DNA from: Distichodus sexfasciatus
Taxonomy: Eukaryota > Chordata > Actinopteri > Characiformes > Distichodontidae
DNA: 64,000 nt
Assembly (NCBI GenBank): GCA_032718565.1
Contig: JAVGVS010000793.1
Span: forward strand, 1 to 64,000
Reading direction: 5' to 3'
Position 1 is the first letter of the stretch. Every line of letters begins with the position of its first letter. Made by a program: the position numbers and the translations under genes. Under the pieces are notes generated by a model that was not told the DNA's origin, did no database searches, and saw nothing but the letters and a program-made list of their open reading frames with translations. Shown here piece by piece: positions 36,797 to 48,370 of this stretch.

Positions 36797-37280
36797 TGAC
36801 GTGTTGCGTCTGGTTGTCTTGGTGACGGGTGTCTGCCCCTTTAAGAAGTTCCCGCCAGTCACTTCTGGGTTGTCCATGTCATCGGTGATGGGTTCCCCTT
36901 CCTGTTGTGTGTCACTTCCTCATTGGTGCTAATTAGCTTAGCCATGCTATTTAACCAGCCCGATCCGGTTGTTTGTCGCGTGTCGTCGTCATTGGTGTGT
37001 GCATTGCTTCCCCTCTGTCTTCCCAGCCGCCTAACACTTTACCGCTCCGGACTCTGGACTTTGAAACCACCAACGCTCCCGAGACCGAGTGAGTCCTGCG
37101 CTGTTTCTGCTAGCCTGTTAGCCACGCGGCTAACCATCTACCGTTCACTGACTGTCTGTCGGCAGTATCTCTCACATGAATTGGGAAGCAGAGGGTTTTT
37201 GTGTATTTTTCAATAAAAGCACAAGCAGATACGCCTGCATTTGCGTCCTCCTTCTCTCACACACACCGAGCTTCGTGACA
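36797..37280 (+). repeat. 3' LTR of gypsy 1
   Basis: Starts at a TGACGTG following the integrase end and stops at '..cttcgtgaca'. Only its last 194 bp are paired with the 5' copy; the start is inferred. Confidence 0.65.
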
Positions 37281-37840
37281 TTTACAAGTTTGTGTAAGGT
37301 TTTTTATTTTTAAGAATATGAGTAATTTTGCCCTCATCTCATTGGCGTTGGAGCGTAGGAACGAATTGAACGTTAATGTTTATGGACAGTAGTTCGTATA
37401 AAGGCGGAAGTCATCAAATGCGCGTGCTGATTTTTGCGGCAAAAATCAGCATTTTTGCCGCACCTAATTTATGAATGAGTCTGCATCAACTACATTAAAG
37501 AGAATGGCTTTATTTAAAGTGAATAAAATACCCTACTTACTGGAGTTCAACATTAATTGAGCCGCAGCCACACACCTGACTCGTGAGTGTAGAGTAGGTG
37601 AGATGAACTGGGGAAGCAGGCAGTGGGCCAAACCACTGTGAGGAAGGGGAGGGGGAACTCAACTGTTTCTAAATGCATTTTTTGCGTTTGTTTTTTTTTC
37701 TACTTACACAATTATTTTAGGTATACATACATATATTTTTCACAATAGAGAGTGCAATTTTTTAAAAAAATTTTTTTTGGGGGGACAACCCTCGGATGGG
37801 GGGGGGACATGTCCCCTCCCCCCCGTGGCACGGCGGCCGT
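37281..37840. other. Interior of the composite hAT element, non-coding
   Basis: AT-rich sequence with a short palindrome 'gcggcaaaaatcagcatttttgccgc' split over 37436-37461, and a G-run/C-run around 37787-37829. No gene. Confidence 0.3.
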
Positions 37841-37849
37841 GCCATGTTC

Positions 37850-38765
37850 ACGGTCCCCGGAATACTGAGCCGGGAAGGTAGGTCTGTCTCGGGGATCACG
37901 TTTCGGTGTCCTCCCTTCGTGTGGATTAGATCACGTTAGGTTTTGCATAGCTGTGCACAGCCCCGTTAGATCGCTCCCCACTTCCGGGTTCTGTGTCTAC
38001 ACTTCGTGCACCCTTCCTAGTAGTTCACATCCCGATTAGTCCGCTCCCACTTCCGGGTTTTTGTCTACACTTCGTGCGCCCTTCCCTGAATAGTTCACGG
38101 GTGAATTAGATCGTGGCCTTACTTTCGGTTTGATTACTTTCAGCTGCGTGTGATTATGTTGTTTCGCTATTGGTTTATTGTTTGATTAGCTCGTTTAGTT
38201 CGCTTTATTTAAACCCAGCCGATCCGAGGTGTATTGGAGTTCTTCTCCCTCATACCTTGGTGTTGTGTGGTTGTGTTTTCGTTGGAGCTCATGAATGTGG
38301 AGTAAGTCTGGTTCTTGTGTTCTCGTTTGGTGTTTTTTCATTATGTTTCTGTCTCCACCGCTCCAGGCTCATGCTACCCACTGAGAGTGGCATTTTTTTA
38401 CGGACTGTTGCCGCCTCGGACTCTTGTTCTCATTGGAAGACGCCTGCGGATCCGTTCTGGTTTTCCCCGTTTGGGACTTCAGAGTCCGCTGCGTCTGTTC
38501 CTGGTGGAGAACCCCCCGGAGGGGCTCCTTTCGTCGGATTGCCACAGCGGGGGCATGAGCCCATCACGTCCTGGTTTTTGTTCCTGTTTTTTTCCCCTTT
38601 TTGATTACCATTTGGATTTTTCTTGGATTATTTTGCCATTTAAGACTGTGCTCATTTTTCGTTGGATTTGTTGCTGTGTTTTTGTTTGGACATTAAAACC
38701 CTGTGCCTCCACTGCATCTTTTCCGTCCCCTCTATTTTTTGTTTACACCACACAGCACCCAAATG
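37850..38765 (+). repeat. Probable 5' LTR of gypsy 2
   Basis: Non-coding sequence of LTR type before gag, with a 'tttaaacccagc' promoter-like spot and 'acattaaaaccctg' near 38690 as a poly-A signal-like motif. A second copy does not exist in the window because the 3' part of the element is lost, so the borders are estimates. Confidence 0.4.
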
Positions 38766-41750
38766 ACAGAAGAAGAACTCTCAACCATGAACATCGATGC
38801 AGCAGAGGTTCCTTGAGAGCTTGGGGAGGCGCATGCGTGACAATAGCTGGCACCTGGCCTGGCTTTCGCGGACCCTGGACGAAGCGTGTCAGATGCTCCG
38901 CGTCCTGACCTCAGCACCAGCGCCTCCAGCTCCGCCAGCTCCACCATGAGCGGCCGTGGCTCCTCCACCAGTGGTTGCGGACCCACTCCCCAGCCCCACT
39001 CTCATCCGGGTTGCTTCACATGCCTCACTCCCGGAAAGGTACTCAGGCGACCCCGCAGGGGTGCGCACTTTCATGCTTGCATGTGATCTCTATTTTGCAG
39101 AGCACCCGGAGCTGAATGACCTTCAGAAGGTTTCCACAGTCATCCAGCGGTTGACAGGCCCAGCGATGGAGTGGGCGGCTGCCATCTGGAGGAGTGGGGG
39201 CCCGCTGCTGGCATCCTACCAGGCCTTTGTCCAGCTCTTCCAGGCCACGTTTGACCATCCGGGGCAGGGGCACTCCAGCATCAGGTACGGGCACAGTATT
39301 TGAGTACTCACTGTCCTTTCATGTTCTCACAGCAGAAGTTGGCTGGGACGAGGGGGCGCTCTGTGCCATCTATAGGAGGGGGCTGAGCAGTGAGATCCAG
39401 CGCGAGCTGGCCTGCAGGGACGTGGGGCTGACCCTGGAGGGTCTCATGTCGCTGGCCACCTCCCTGGACAGCCACCTGTGAGACCACCGGCGGCTCCGGT
39501 CTCTTCCGAGGCGCCCCCCACCGCCATGAGCCACGGCCAGCGCACCCAGTGCCCCTGCCCCAAGCGACGATGCACATGAGCCGATGGAGCTGGGGGCATC
39601 CGCCTTCCTGGCCAAGGAGCAGACTCTGCTGTCTGGAGGGCAACAGCGGCACAGGCGGGCCACAGGAGCCTGCCTGTATTGTGGACTCCAGGGACACTGG
39701 AGAAAAGACTGCCCTCGCAGAGAGGCACAAATGAAGGTGGACAGTACAGAGCACAGTCAATTTGTTGTTTTAGTTGAACTTTGTGTTTTTGATTCTGTTC
39801 TGTCTGTGTCTGCCCTCATAGATTCCGGATCGGCTGGGAACTTCATTTCTCAATTCCTGGTGTCGTCGTTGTCTGTCCCTGTCCGTCCCTTAGCCACCCC
39901 GGTCAGGGTCCATGCCTTAGACGGCAATCCAGTTTGCGGCACACCACTTCACTCCATAATGGCACCCATCATGGTTAACGTTCCCCCTGCACATACAGAG
40001 CAACTCACGTTTGTCGTCCTGCCCCGGTCCACCCATTCACTCATTTTAGGTCTCCCTTGGCTCCGCCTCCATAACCCACACCTCGACTGGCTAAACCACT
40101 CCATCATAGCCTGGTCTCCCGCCTGCACACATACCTGCCTTACCCGTCCATTACACTCCACCATAATAGAAAGCCCTCAGCCAGCCGATCCCTGCACCAT
40201 TCCCCCCGAATATCAAGACCTCCAGGAGGTCTTTTCAGCTGTCAAGGCAACCTCCCTTCCTCCTCATCGGCCCTGGGATTGCGCCATTGATCTCCTGCCG
40301 GGCAAACCTCCTCTGTCACGTATTTATCCATTGTCCGAGCTGGAGAATTGGGCGATGGAGGAGTATGTGGCTGAGGCCCTCCGGCAGGGATACATTCGTA
40401 AGTCGCGATCCCCTGCTTCCGCCAGTTTCTTCTTTTTAAAGAAAAAAGATGGCGGCCTCAGGCCTTGCATTGACTACCATGGGCTTAACGACGTCACGGT
40501 GAAGTATATCCACCCACTTCCATTTATCCCGGCAACCATCGAGTGGCTCCAGGGGGCCACAGTTTTCACAAAGCTGGACCTCCAGAGTGCCTACAACTTG
40601 GTGCGCGTGCGGGCGGGTGATGAGTGGAAAACCGCCTTCAGTACCGCCTACGGACACTATAAGTATCGCGTGATGCCGTACGGGCTCGCTAACGCCCCCT
40701 CTGTCTTTCAGAGCTTCGTGAATGATGTCCTACGGGACATGCTTGACAGATTTGTAGTGGTTTACATAGACAACATACTTATTTTCTCAAAGACCCCTGC
40801 GGATCACGTGACTCATGTCCGGAGGGTGCTGCGCCGCCTGCTCGAGCACAAGTTGTATGTGAAAGCCGAGAAATGCGAGTTCCACCAAGCGGAGGTCTCC
40901 TTTCTCGGTTACCGACTCAGTGCCAGGGGAATCTCTATGGAGGAGGCTAAGGTGCACGCAGTGTCTGTGTGGCCAGAGCCCAAGACGGTTAAGGAACTGC
41001 AATGCTTTCTGGGGTTTGCCAATTACTACCGGCGCTTCATTCGCAACTATAGCACAGTGGCTGCCCCCCTTACCTCCCTCCTCCGAGGCAAGCCTAAGAC
41101 CCTCTGCCTCACGCCTGAAGCCAAGGAGGCCTTTATCCTCTTGAAAATGAAATTCACCACGGCACCCTTTCTCAAGCTGCCGGATCTGGCCAAACCCTTC
41201 ACAGTAGAGGTAGACGCCTTGGAGGTGGGATTGGGGGCAGTCCTGTCCCAGAACCACGCAGGTAAGCTGCACCCATGTGCCTACTACTCGAGGAAACTGA
41301 CGGAAGCAGAGCGAAATTATGACATAGGCAATCGCGAACTGCTTGCTGTTAAGGCGGCCTTGGAGGAGTGGCGTCACCTATTGGAGGGAGCGCGACATCC
41401 CTTCGTCGTACTGACAGACCACCAAAACCTTGAATATATATGGCAAGCGAAACGCTTGAATACTCGTCAAGCGCGGTGGATGCTGTTTTTTGCGAGGTTC
41501 AACTTTTCGATCACTTATCGCCCAGGTAAGGAGAACACCAAGGCTGACGCGCTGTCCCGCCTCTATGATTCGGCCGAGAGCTCCAAAGAGCCCGAGCCCA
41601 TTCTGCCCCCATCAGTCCTGGTCGCCCCGATCACGTGGGGCCTTGACGAGGAGATCGCCAGGGAGACACCGGGACAACCGTGCCCCCCTGGTTGTCCACC
41701 TCACCGGGTCTACGTGCCGGAGCGATTCAGACCGAGAAAGCTCAGTACGT
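38766..41750 (+). mobile_element. Ty3/gypsy retrotransposon 2, truncated before integrase
   Basis: Gag, protease, reverse transcriptase and RNase H are present. The element stops abruptly at about 41745, in the linker before the integrase zinc finger. It is a different lineage from gypsy 1: the gag differs and no LTR is shared. Gag is broken into frames at 38956-39303 (SHASLPERYSGDPAGVRTF) and 39314-39481 (YRRGLSSEIQRELACRD). Confidence 0.85.
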
Positions 41751-41752
41751 GA
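39584..41752 (+). pseudogene. Gypsy 2 pol: zinc knuckle, protease, RT, RNase H (722 codons open)
   Basis: One long open frame. Residues 30-43 form a CCHC knuckle (C30, C33, H38, C43). D80-S81-G82 is the aspartic protease site. Reverse transcriptase follows, with FTKLDLQSAYN and the MPYGLANAPSVFQ block. The catalytic box at residues 394-397 reads Y-I-D-N instead of the expected Y-x-D-D, so the polymerase should be inactive. RNase H keeps VEVDA, the Glu of NRELLAV, the Asp of TDHQNLEY and the Asp of NTKADALSR. The frame ends in 'PERFRPRKLST', where element sequence is lost. No integrase. ATG 39584 is only the first Met in the frame; true translation would come from gag. Confidence 0.85.
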
Positions 41753-41915
41753 TAAGACTGAAAACAATGCAGAGAATGGAGACGAGGAGTCACACAGACA
41801 CCAGCAAAACACTCCACATCCCTTGCCTTATCTCAAAGAAATGTTTGAAGTAGTTGCAGCAAGAAAGACTCCTGGAGAATGTATAACATGTATAACAGAG
41901 CTAATGGGAAACTGA
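41746..41915 (+). pseudogene. hAT transposase N-terminal remnant
   Basis: Reads DKTENNAENGDEESHRH, then PYLKEMFEVVAARKTPGECI, and stops at 41913-41915. The P-Y-L-x-x-M-F-E stretch followed by a poor C-x-x-C (ECITCI) resembles the region leading into the BED-type zinc finger of fish hAT transposases. This supports calling the enclosing element hAT. The rest of the transposase is gone. Confidence 0.5.
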
Positions 41916-42992
41916 GCTGCTTTTTTCCAGTTGTATTAATCTGACATGAGGTCTAGTTAACTTTACTGAGAAGTGCTTCTTTTGTCCTTCACATGCCTAC
42001 TTTTTACTTTTATACTTTAAGTAGATTTCTGAGCCTGTACTTTTTTACTTTCACTTAAGTAAAGATGTTGAGTCAGTACTTCAACTTTTCAGTCTTTTTT
42101 AGCACCAGTATTTGTACTTCTACTTGAGTGACGAACGTGTGTACTTTTGCCACCTCTGCAAACACCTGTCTGACCATGTTTGGAAAACGCATACAACTCT
42201 GAAGAAGATCTAACCTCATTGGAACAGTAAACCTCATATCTACATGAGAATCAGTTCACTAGTCCATTCACTAGTCAGAATCAATACTCAATCTGAGTGC
42301 TGCTTTTGATACCCAAGGTCACCCTATCCTCTTGAATAGGCTTGAACATATCACTATCAAGGCAGTGGCACTCTCTTGGTTCAACATGGACTGCTATAAA
42401 TATGTGAATATAAACAGTTCCTCAGAACGTTACAGTTAAACACAGAGTGCTATGAGGTTCTGCTTTCTGTAACACATTTTGTCACTTTTCTTCTTCTAAC
42501 ATTGTAAAATGTCGTAATCTTCAGAGGTCTGCTGTTAATAAGTTAATAAGTGGCCACTGTGACAGAGTAAAATCAGCAGTGTTGAATTACTTGAGCTTGA
42601 GCTTATTTCTGGACATCAAAGTGGTTGCTGATTTACATGGAAAACTAGATGAACCAGTTCTGAACATGTGGCTGTAAGAGGCCTGTGAACATCTAGTTGT
42701 ATTACTTTTGAATTCCATAGGGGTTTTTTTTGTTTGTTTTTTTAAAGCACGAAAGATACTAAACTAAATTGTGTATAATCTGACCGTCTCAGGAACATTG
42801 CTTATACAGTATTAATATGTGTATTTTATACAGTCCTGTAGGGTCAGAACCAGTAGAAGAAAAGAGTTTTAAATTCCATTTGACCCACTTACCTTGTTAA
42901 CATTGTTATTACATCAACAATAGCCTCAACATCAATTGTGATTCACTGTAGGATCTAAGTTCTGAACATAATGACACTAAAGGAGACCCGAT

Positions 42993-43055
42993 ACACACAC
43001 ACACACACACACACACCCACACACACCCACATCCACATCCACACACACCCCTTCC
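42993..43055. repeat. (CA)n microsatellite with CCCACA variants
   Basis: Perfect CA run followed by 'acacacccacatccacatcc'-type variants. Confidence 0.85.
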
Positions 43056-45484
43056 TAAGGAACAAAACAGGTTCTGATGTAATAGGTGCACGGATACCGC
43101 GTTAGTCTATAATAAGCCACAAACTCGTAACATAAAGGGAAGTCATTTAGACTTCTATCTTATGAACTAAATATATTTTGCCTCATATTTACTCGGTAGC
43201 AAGTAGCAGCCCCTTTTTTTGTGTAACCTGTACAAACTCCTTTCTTGAATCGCCTTATTGGTTGTGTATGCGTGTAAACATCTGTCAAGGTGTCTGTCTT
43301 AACCCTTTATGTTGTTAAAATGCAAGTATCATCTATAGAGTGTCTCTAATAGTAGGAACCATCTGTCTGTTACAGCGCACAGCTCCACAAATGAAAGTAA
43401 GTCACATCCTCACCACCTCCTCCCCGTTTCCACAATGAATCAAACTAGTTCTGACGCACCGACATAATAAAAGCTCCTTTTAATAGCCCCAGGTAACCTC
43501 AAAAAGGAGGGTTTCTTCGAGGTGTGGAAGGTTTTACAGACAATGATAACGCGCGCAGGACGTTATTGTAGTGTCACTTGATTCTGAGTTTGAGGAAGTG
43601 TCTGTGAGGCGGATAACAGTCATGGCCGGCGAGGTGTTTCTGCCTTTTGCGTGTCAATTTCTTTCATGCCTGTTATGACTTTCGACCTGGAGGTTCGAGA
43701 CATATGGAGCGGTTCGGAGCGCTTTCATTTTGAACTTGGCTGCTGTATCTGGTGAGTTTACGTTTTCTTTAAAAGCATTACCTAAGCCGCAGACACACAC
43801 GCAGAGTTTTAATCTGTCGTGTAACGTGAAATATATAGTGGTGTCATATGTATTGAAAGCGTCGCGCGGTCGCACTCGTTTATCAGGCTGCGGTTTCCGC
43901 GTAACACTTTGAACTTATAACGTATCATGCTACTCATTTATTTAAGTTTCTTGAGAAGTTAATTTTTTTGTATGTTTATTTAAAGGTTTAAAACATACAT
44001 CTACATTCATTTATTCATAATACATTTTGACAGTTTTGTGGAGCTTTATCTTAATTATAAGATGACCTTTGTGAGGTTCTTTTGTGATATGGTTTAGTGA
44101 TGCGAATTCTCTTTTATGAGCGGGTTACTATGACTCGGCTCACAAAAAAAGAGTCGGCTCTTTCGGCTCCCAAGTTAATTTATTACCAAATATAATGTGA
44201 AATTATGTGTAAAATGTATTAATTAATGTACAAAACATTATAACATTATATCAAATGTTTATTATTTAAGTGGCCTACTATACTCAACATAGAACAGAGT
44301 GCTACAACATGCTTATAAAGTCATTATGGCCTCATGTACATGCTGTGTTGTCTTTGAACGATCATTTTAATGACTTGAACTCGGGCCAAAGTTTAAGTGT
44401 CTTTCTGAGTGTAATGTCCTTCCGAGATAAGTTTCCTTATCTGCTCACACCTCCAGCACTCTACATCACAACATATAAAAATGAAAGCAGAAGTTTAAAT
44501 ATGAAAGGTCAAAATGCGGTGGCCCTGGTCAGTAGTGGAAGGACTCTTAGCTATGAATTATTGAGTAACTGAATATTAAGTAATTGAATAGTTGAGGTTG
44601 TGCGGTTGAAACTGGCTCTATCCTTCCTCCAGCGCTACCACTACTGAGCTCCCGAGTAAAGACCATAATATGGAACTCCAAAGTGTTCAAAATTAAATAA
44701 ATAAATAGGTCATAATGACATAAATAACTATATGAATAAATAAGAGACAGATATGTAATATGAGAATGATATTGTGAAATAATTGAACACATTTTGAAAT
44801 ACAGTTCATTATTGTGAAATACATTGCATTCTGCTATATAAATTTACTTATTATTTTGAAATATTATTTCATGGTCATTATTTTTCCTAACAACAGAGAT
44901 TATTGCAGAGGCATTTTATTGATTTCCATCAGTTTTTATTCCAAAACGTCCTTTTTTCAAAGTCAGTATATATTTCAAAATGCCGTTTTCCCCGATGGCC
45001 TGTTTATTTCATAATGCGACTTTTCAGCAGAATAACTTAGTCTGTCATTCAAGAGAGACAGGGCGGAGCCAGTTGTGTGATTGGTCGCTCCTTTACTCAG
45101 ACGTAAGTAATAGCACATGAAGTATCAATTTAAGTGCTGAGTGCTGCACCCAGGATTTCAAGACGTGGACGATGTGCCAGTCAGTGCCAGTGGGTTGGAC
45201 CTGCACGCCTATTGGCTCATCCTTCAACATCGATTCGTTTTCCTGGATACCTGCTCGGCGGACCGCTGTAATGTTGTTAATGTTGTTATTCTAGTTTTAT
45301 GTTTAAAATTCCAGTCAGCACAGTGAAAATACCTGCTCACTAAACTGGTCACGTCAGACAGGCCCATTGAACCGGTTTCTAAAGACACCACAGAGTGTGA
45401 ACAATAAGACAAAGAACTGCACTCAGAGGGCAATGAAGTATTTACTGTGCAGGATGGTGTGTAAAATAAGCTTAAAGAAGCAAT

Positions 45485-45665
45485 GGGGGGAAAAATGTGC
45501 AATAAGTAAAAGTAGATTTTATTGTCATCTCTGCTATATACTGTACAAGTATACAGAGAGACAAGACGACGTGGCTCCAGTTTGAACAGTGCAAAGAACA
45601 AGGAACAAAGGACAACGAACAAATAAGGCACACAGAATAGGCAATATATAAATAGAATATAAAAT
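45485..45665 (-). repeat. Retroelement 3'-tail-like fragment (family T), reverse
   Basis: 'agattttattgtcatctctg' and onward is the reverse of the tail at 50880-51010. The two share 'agcagagatgaca', 'tctctgtata' and 'ccttatttgttc' in forward sense. Confidence 0.4.
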
Positions 45666-46345
45666 ACACACCTTACACTAGAAGTAGAAAGAGAGAGTAT
45701 TAGGATGCGGTACTCAGCCTACAATTACGGTCTTGGAGTTATCTTTTACACTGAATATGCATGAGGTCAGTAACAGTTGTAATATGAAAAATTCTATACA
45801 GCTTACCAGCACCTGCATAATCAACATTTGCTTGCCAAATAAACTGTAAACTGTGCAGAGATAAAAATGTCGGCCGTCTGGAGGTACTTTAAAATAAATG
45901 ATAATGACAGCAGCAAAGCAGACTAATATTTTAATATTTAATTTAATTGTTGCTTTTTTATGTTTTGATACATATAGGACAAATGGATAAAAATGAGTAT
46001 CATTTATTTTATAAAATGACATAATAAGGTTCAAGTGTACTTTAATTTATATTTTGGTTTTTGGAAGTGTTTTTTTGAGTTTAGACTACCGTATTTCCCC
46101 AACGATAGGCCGCGGCTTATAAACCAATTCTGCAAACCTGCGTATTGGGTGCGGCTCGCTTAAATGGGGCAGCCTATCTAAAAACATGAAAACGCATTCG
46201 CTAAAAGTCTAATTCAGTGCACAATAAAGACGACATACCGAAATGATTCGCTGAATTTAAATGTACTGTTTACTGCAGCAACGAACAGTTCGAAAAGCAA
46301 CGCAAAACAATGATAGATCAGTGATGATGTTCTGTCACTTAATCG

Positions 46346-46412
46346 GCGCTGCCGCATCCAGCCTCGTTGCCACATCCGGCCTCGTTGCCACATCCGGCCT
46401 CGTTGCCGCAAT
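46346..46412. repeat. 18-bp tandem repeat, about 3 units
   Basis: The unit 'cgttgccacatccggcct' is present about three times with small differences. It lies just inside the 5.1-kb element. Confidence 0.7.
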
Positions 46413-46945
46413 GTAAAAATTACACTTTATCAGGCCTTTGCTACATTACATTACATCCTACATATAATACAGGCTAGGCAAAAACAAAATTTAACAGAAA
46501 TAAAAGAAAATATAACTGCAAGCAGTGATTACGAGGGCCATGCAGTTTGCAGCTTTATCAGTTTTTGATGAATCGAAGTGGACAGACGTTGAAATGTGAC
46601 ACGTTTCATCCTTTTATCTAGGGTGCTCGAGTGAGATTTCTACGCGGCGGGTTTTGGCAGTTTGGGGGCGGGGTTTTGGCTGTTTCTGCCTGCGATTCCT
46701 ATTGGTCGATGGCTCCTGGTTTTGTGATTGACAGGAACGGCGGCAGGTAGGTTAAACACAAGTTATAGTTTATCGACCTTATAATCATAATTTCATAGTT
46801 AGGTCTTACACGTTTAATAAGCACGCAATCAATGGCTCCCCTTGCCCACTTGTCTGTCCCCAATTCAACATAAATACAGATGCAGTTACAGACTGCAGTG
46901 AGGCGCATCATTGGGATGCTGAAAGCAGGCGTTATAGCTCCATCA

Positions 46946-47009
46946 TTACACACACACACACACACACATACACACACACACACACACACACATACACACA
47001 CACACACAC
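46946..47009. repeat. (CA)n microsatellite with TACA interruptions
   Basis: About 30 CA units broken by two 'catacaca' interruptions. Confidence 0.9.
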
Positions 47010-47441
47010 CAAGACTGATGGCCCAGAATTAAACTTTAATAGTATCTGCATAATCATCCATTACGTTTTGTGCTTTGTTGATCCTCTGATGGTATGTAAG
47101 GTTGATATACTTATTATATTAGTTTTAATCCTTAAACAGCCTGCAGACGAGTGTCAGAATACGACACAGGTAAACTGCCAAAATGGTAACAAACTATTGT
47201 AACATTTATGGTAGAGTTACAAAGGCCTTGGTTACTTTACCTTTTTTCAAATCTAACGTCTATGTTTATGTTGAATTGGGGACAGACAAGGGAGCTTACA
47301 TCTCACTGCTTGTATTTGTATTTGAAAACAATATGCAGTAACGCATAAAAAATGATGGACTGCATCGTGATATCGAATCAGTGACCTGATAATCGTAATC
47401 AAATCGTGAGACCAGTGACGATTCACACCTCTAAATCTCAC

Positions 47442-47636
47442 ACACACTAAGGGCCAATTTAGAGTCACCAATTAACCTATAACGCATGCCTTTGGACTGT
47501 GGGAGGAAACCGGAGCACCCGGAGGAAACCCACGCAAACTCCACACAGAAGGGCCCTACGGCCGTCCCCGGGGTTCGAACCCAGGACCTTCTCGCTGTGA
47601 GGCGGCAGCTCTAACCACTGCGCCACGATGCCGCCC
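47442..47636 (+). repeat. Interspersed repeat family B, copy 6 (5' truncated)
   Basis: Begins within the 'cacacacactaagggcc' part and continues to 'gatgccgccc'. This copy is closest to copy 1 ('gccgtccccggggttcga'). Confidence 0.65.
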
Positions 47637-48166
47637 ATTATTGTTGTTGTTGTTGTTGGGGGTCCCTGTCAAAGGGAAGGGAACATTTTCGATTTTTTTT
47701 TTTTAAATTTAGAATGTTTAATTTCATGCCCACCTCCGTTACTTAGACGTCTGAGGTTCGTCACAACCATGCAAAGAATCCGTAGTAAAATACTTAATGT
47801 AATGCAGAAATACGTACCTGCGGCAAAGGCTTGCGTTGTCTCTTAGTCACGATACATTTAAACACGTATAGTGACACCTCCCACTGCATATTAGAATAAT
47901 GTAAATATTCATAGCTGTGACACGAAACGTGAACTTTCGTTATAATGAATATTTATGTTATGCTAATTTCCTTTAGGACGTAAGCATACGCGCATATCGA
48001 CAAAGTATGACTGCAAATCACGCGACAGTGATGGAGTTTGAAACTTGGTTTGTCGTATTTCCTCATTTCTATATTTCAAACTACAGAACAAGGTTTATGT
48101 GTTTATATGCTGGTTTTACAACTTCACTTAAATGTAAGCCACGTGAAAACGAGCATATCCTAGAAC

Positions 48167-48370
48167 AGCGTTTCCCAATCCCGGTCCTCGCGCCTCACCG
48201 CTCTGCACATTTTCCGTATTTCCTGCACTGTTGTGCGCTGGTCCTACGTTGCTAATTAGCTGATTAGTAGCATCAGCTGTGCTGTTGGTCGGGAAAGTCG
48301 AATCTGTGCAGAGCGGTGGAGCGCGGTGGAGCGCGGTGGAGCGCGAGGACTGGGATTGGGAAACGCTGAT
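48167..48370. mobile_element. 204-bp MITE with CAGCGTTTCCCAATCCC ends
   Basis: The left 'cagcgtttcccaatccc', continuing into 'cctcgcgc', is matched in inverted form by the right end ('..gggattgggaaacgctg') over about 27 bases with one mismatch. 48312-48347 adds three tandem 'gagcgcggtg' decamers next to the right end. No target duplication was identified. Confidence 0.6.

Larger units (their letters stand above)
34722..37280 (+). mobile_element. Ty3/gypsy retrotransposon 1, internally deleted
   Basis: A 190-bp LTR fragment at 34722-34911 is repeated at 37087-37280, where the full LTR probably runs from about 36797. The two copies differ by three substitutions and one 4-base indel, so the insertion is young. 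Inside are gag (from 34930), a nucleocapsid zinc knuckle, a protease and an integrase tail, but reverse transcriptase, RNase H and most of integrase are missing: the reading jumps at about 36470 from the pol N-terminal region to the integrase core. The 5' LTR is truncated and abuts hAT sequence. Confidence 0.85.
34591..42158. mobile_element. Composite hAT-type element holding two gypsy remnants
   Basis: The left end 'cagagatgggaagtaatg' with the 'gtacaaatacttcattgc' subterminal region, and the right end '..gtgtacttttgccacctctg', are inverted ends of the same kind as the neighbouring hAT element. Flanks CCCACACC and CAAACACC match at 6 of 8 bases, an eroded duplication. Before the right end, 41750-41915 codes for what looks like a hAT transposase N-terminus. 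The interior is filled by a gypsy copy (34722-37280) and a second gypsy fragment (about 37850-41750). Being hAT is well supported; the exact boundaries of the parts less so. Confidence 0.6.
42159..46086. other. Intergenic, no confirmed gene
   Basis: Includes a CA microsatellite (42993-43020), a GC-richer patch at 43615-43760 that could hold a first exon, a DNA-transposon-like terminus at 44120-44180 ('gactcggctcac', 'ggctctttcggctccc'), and a reversed retroelement tail. No coding exon could be tied to a neighbour. Confidence 0.35.

Noticed and set aside
40787..41377. 196-codon open frame on the minus strand
   Set aside because: Antisense to the gypsy 2 reverse transcriptase/RNase H region, which has clear motifs on the + strand.
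34722..41752. One single large gypsy element
   Set aside because: There are two gag regions with different sequence, a complete LTR pair around the first only, and no shared LTR with the second.
46346..46412. Protein repeat (Q-R-G-R-M-W units on the minus strand)
   Set aside because: The DNA is a short 18-bp tandem array inside a transposon-like region; the frame is brief and has no partner exons.
46946..47009. CRISPR-like regular repeats
   Set aside because: It is a plain CA microsatellite with small interruptions, in a vertebrate genome; there are no spacers.
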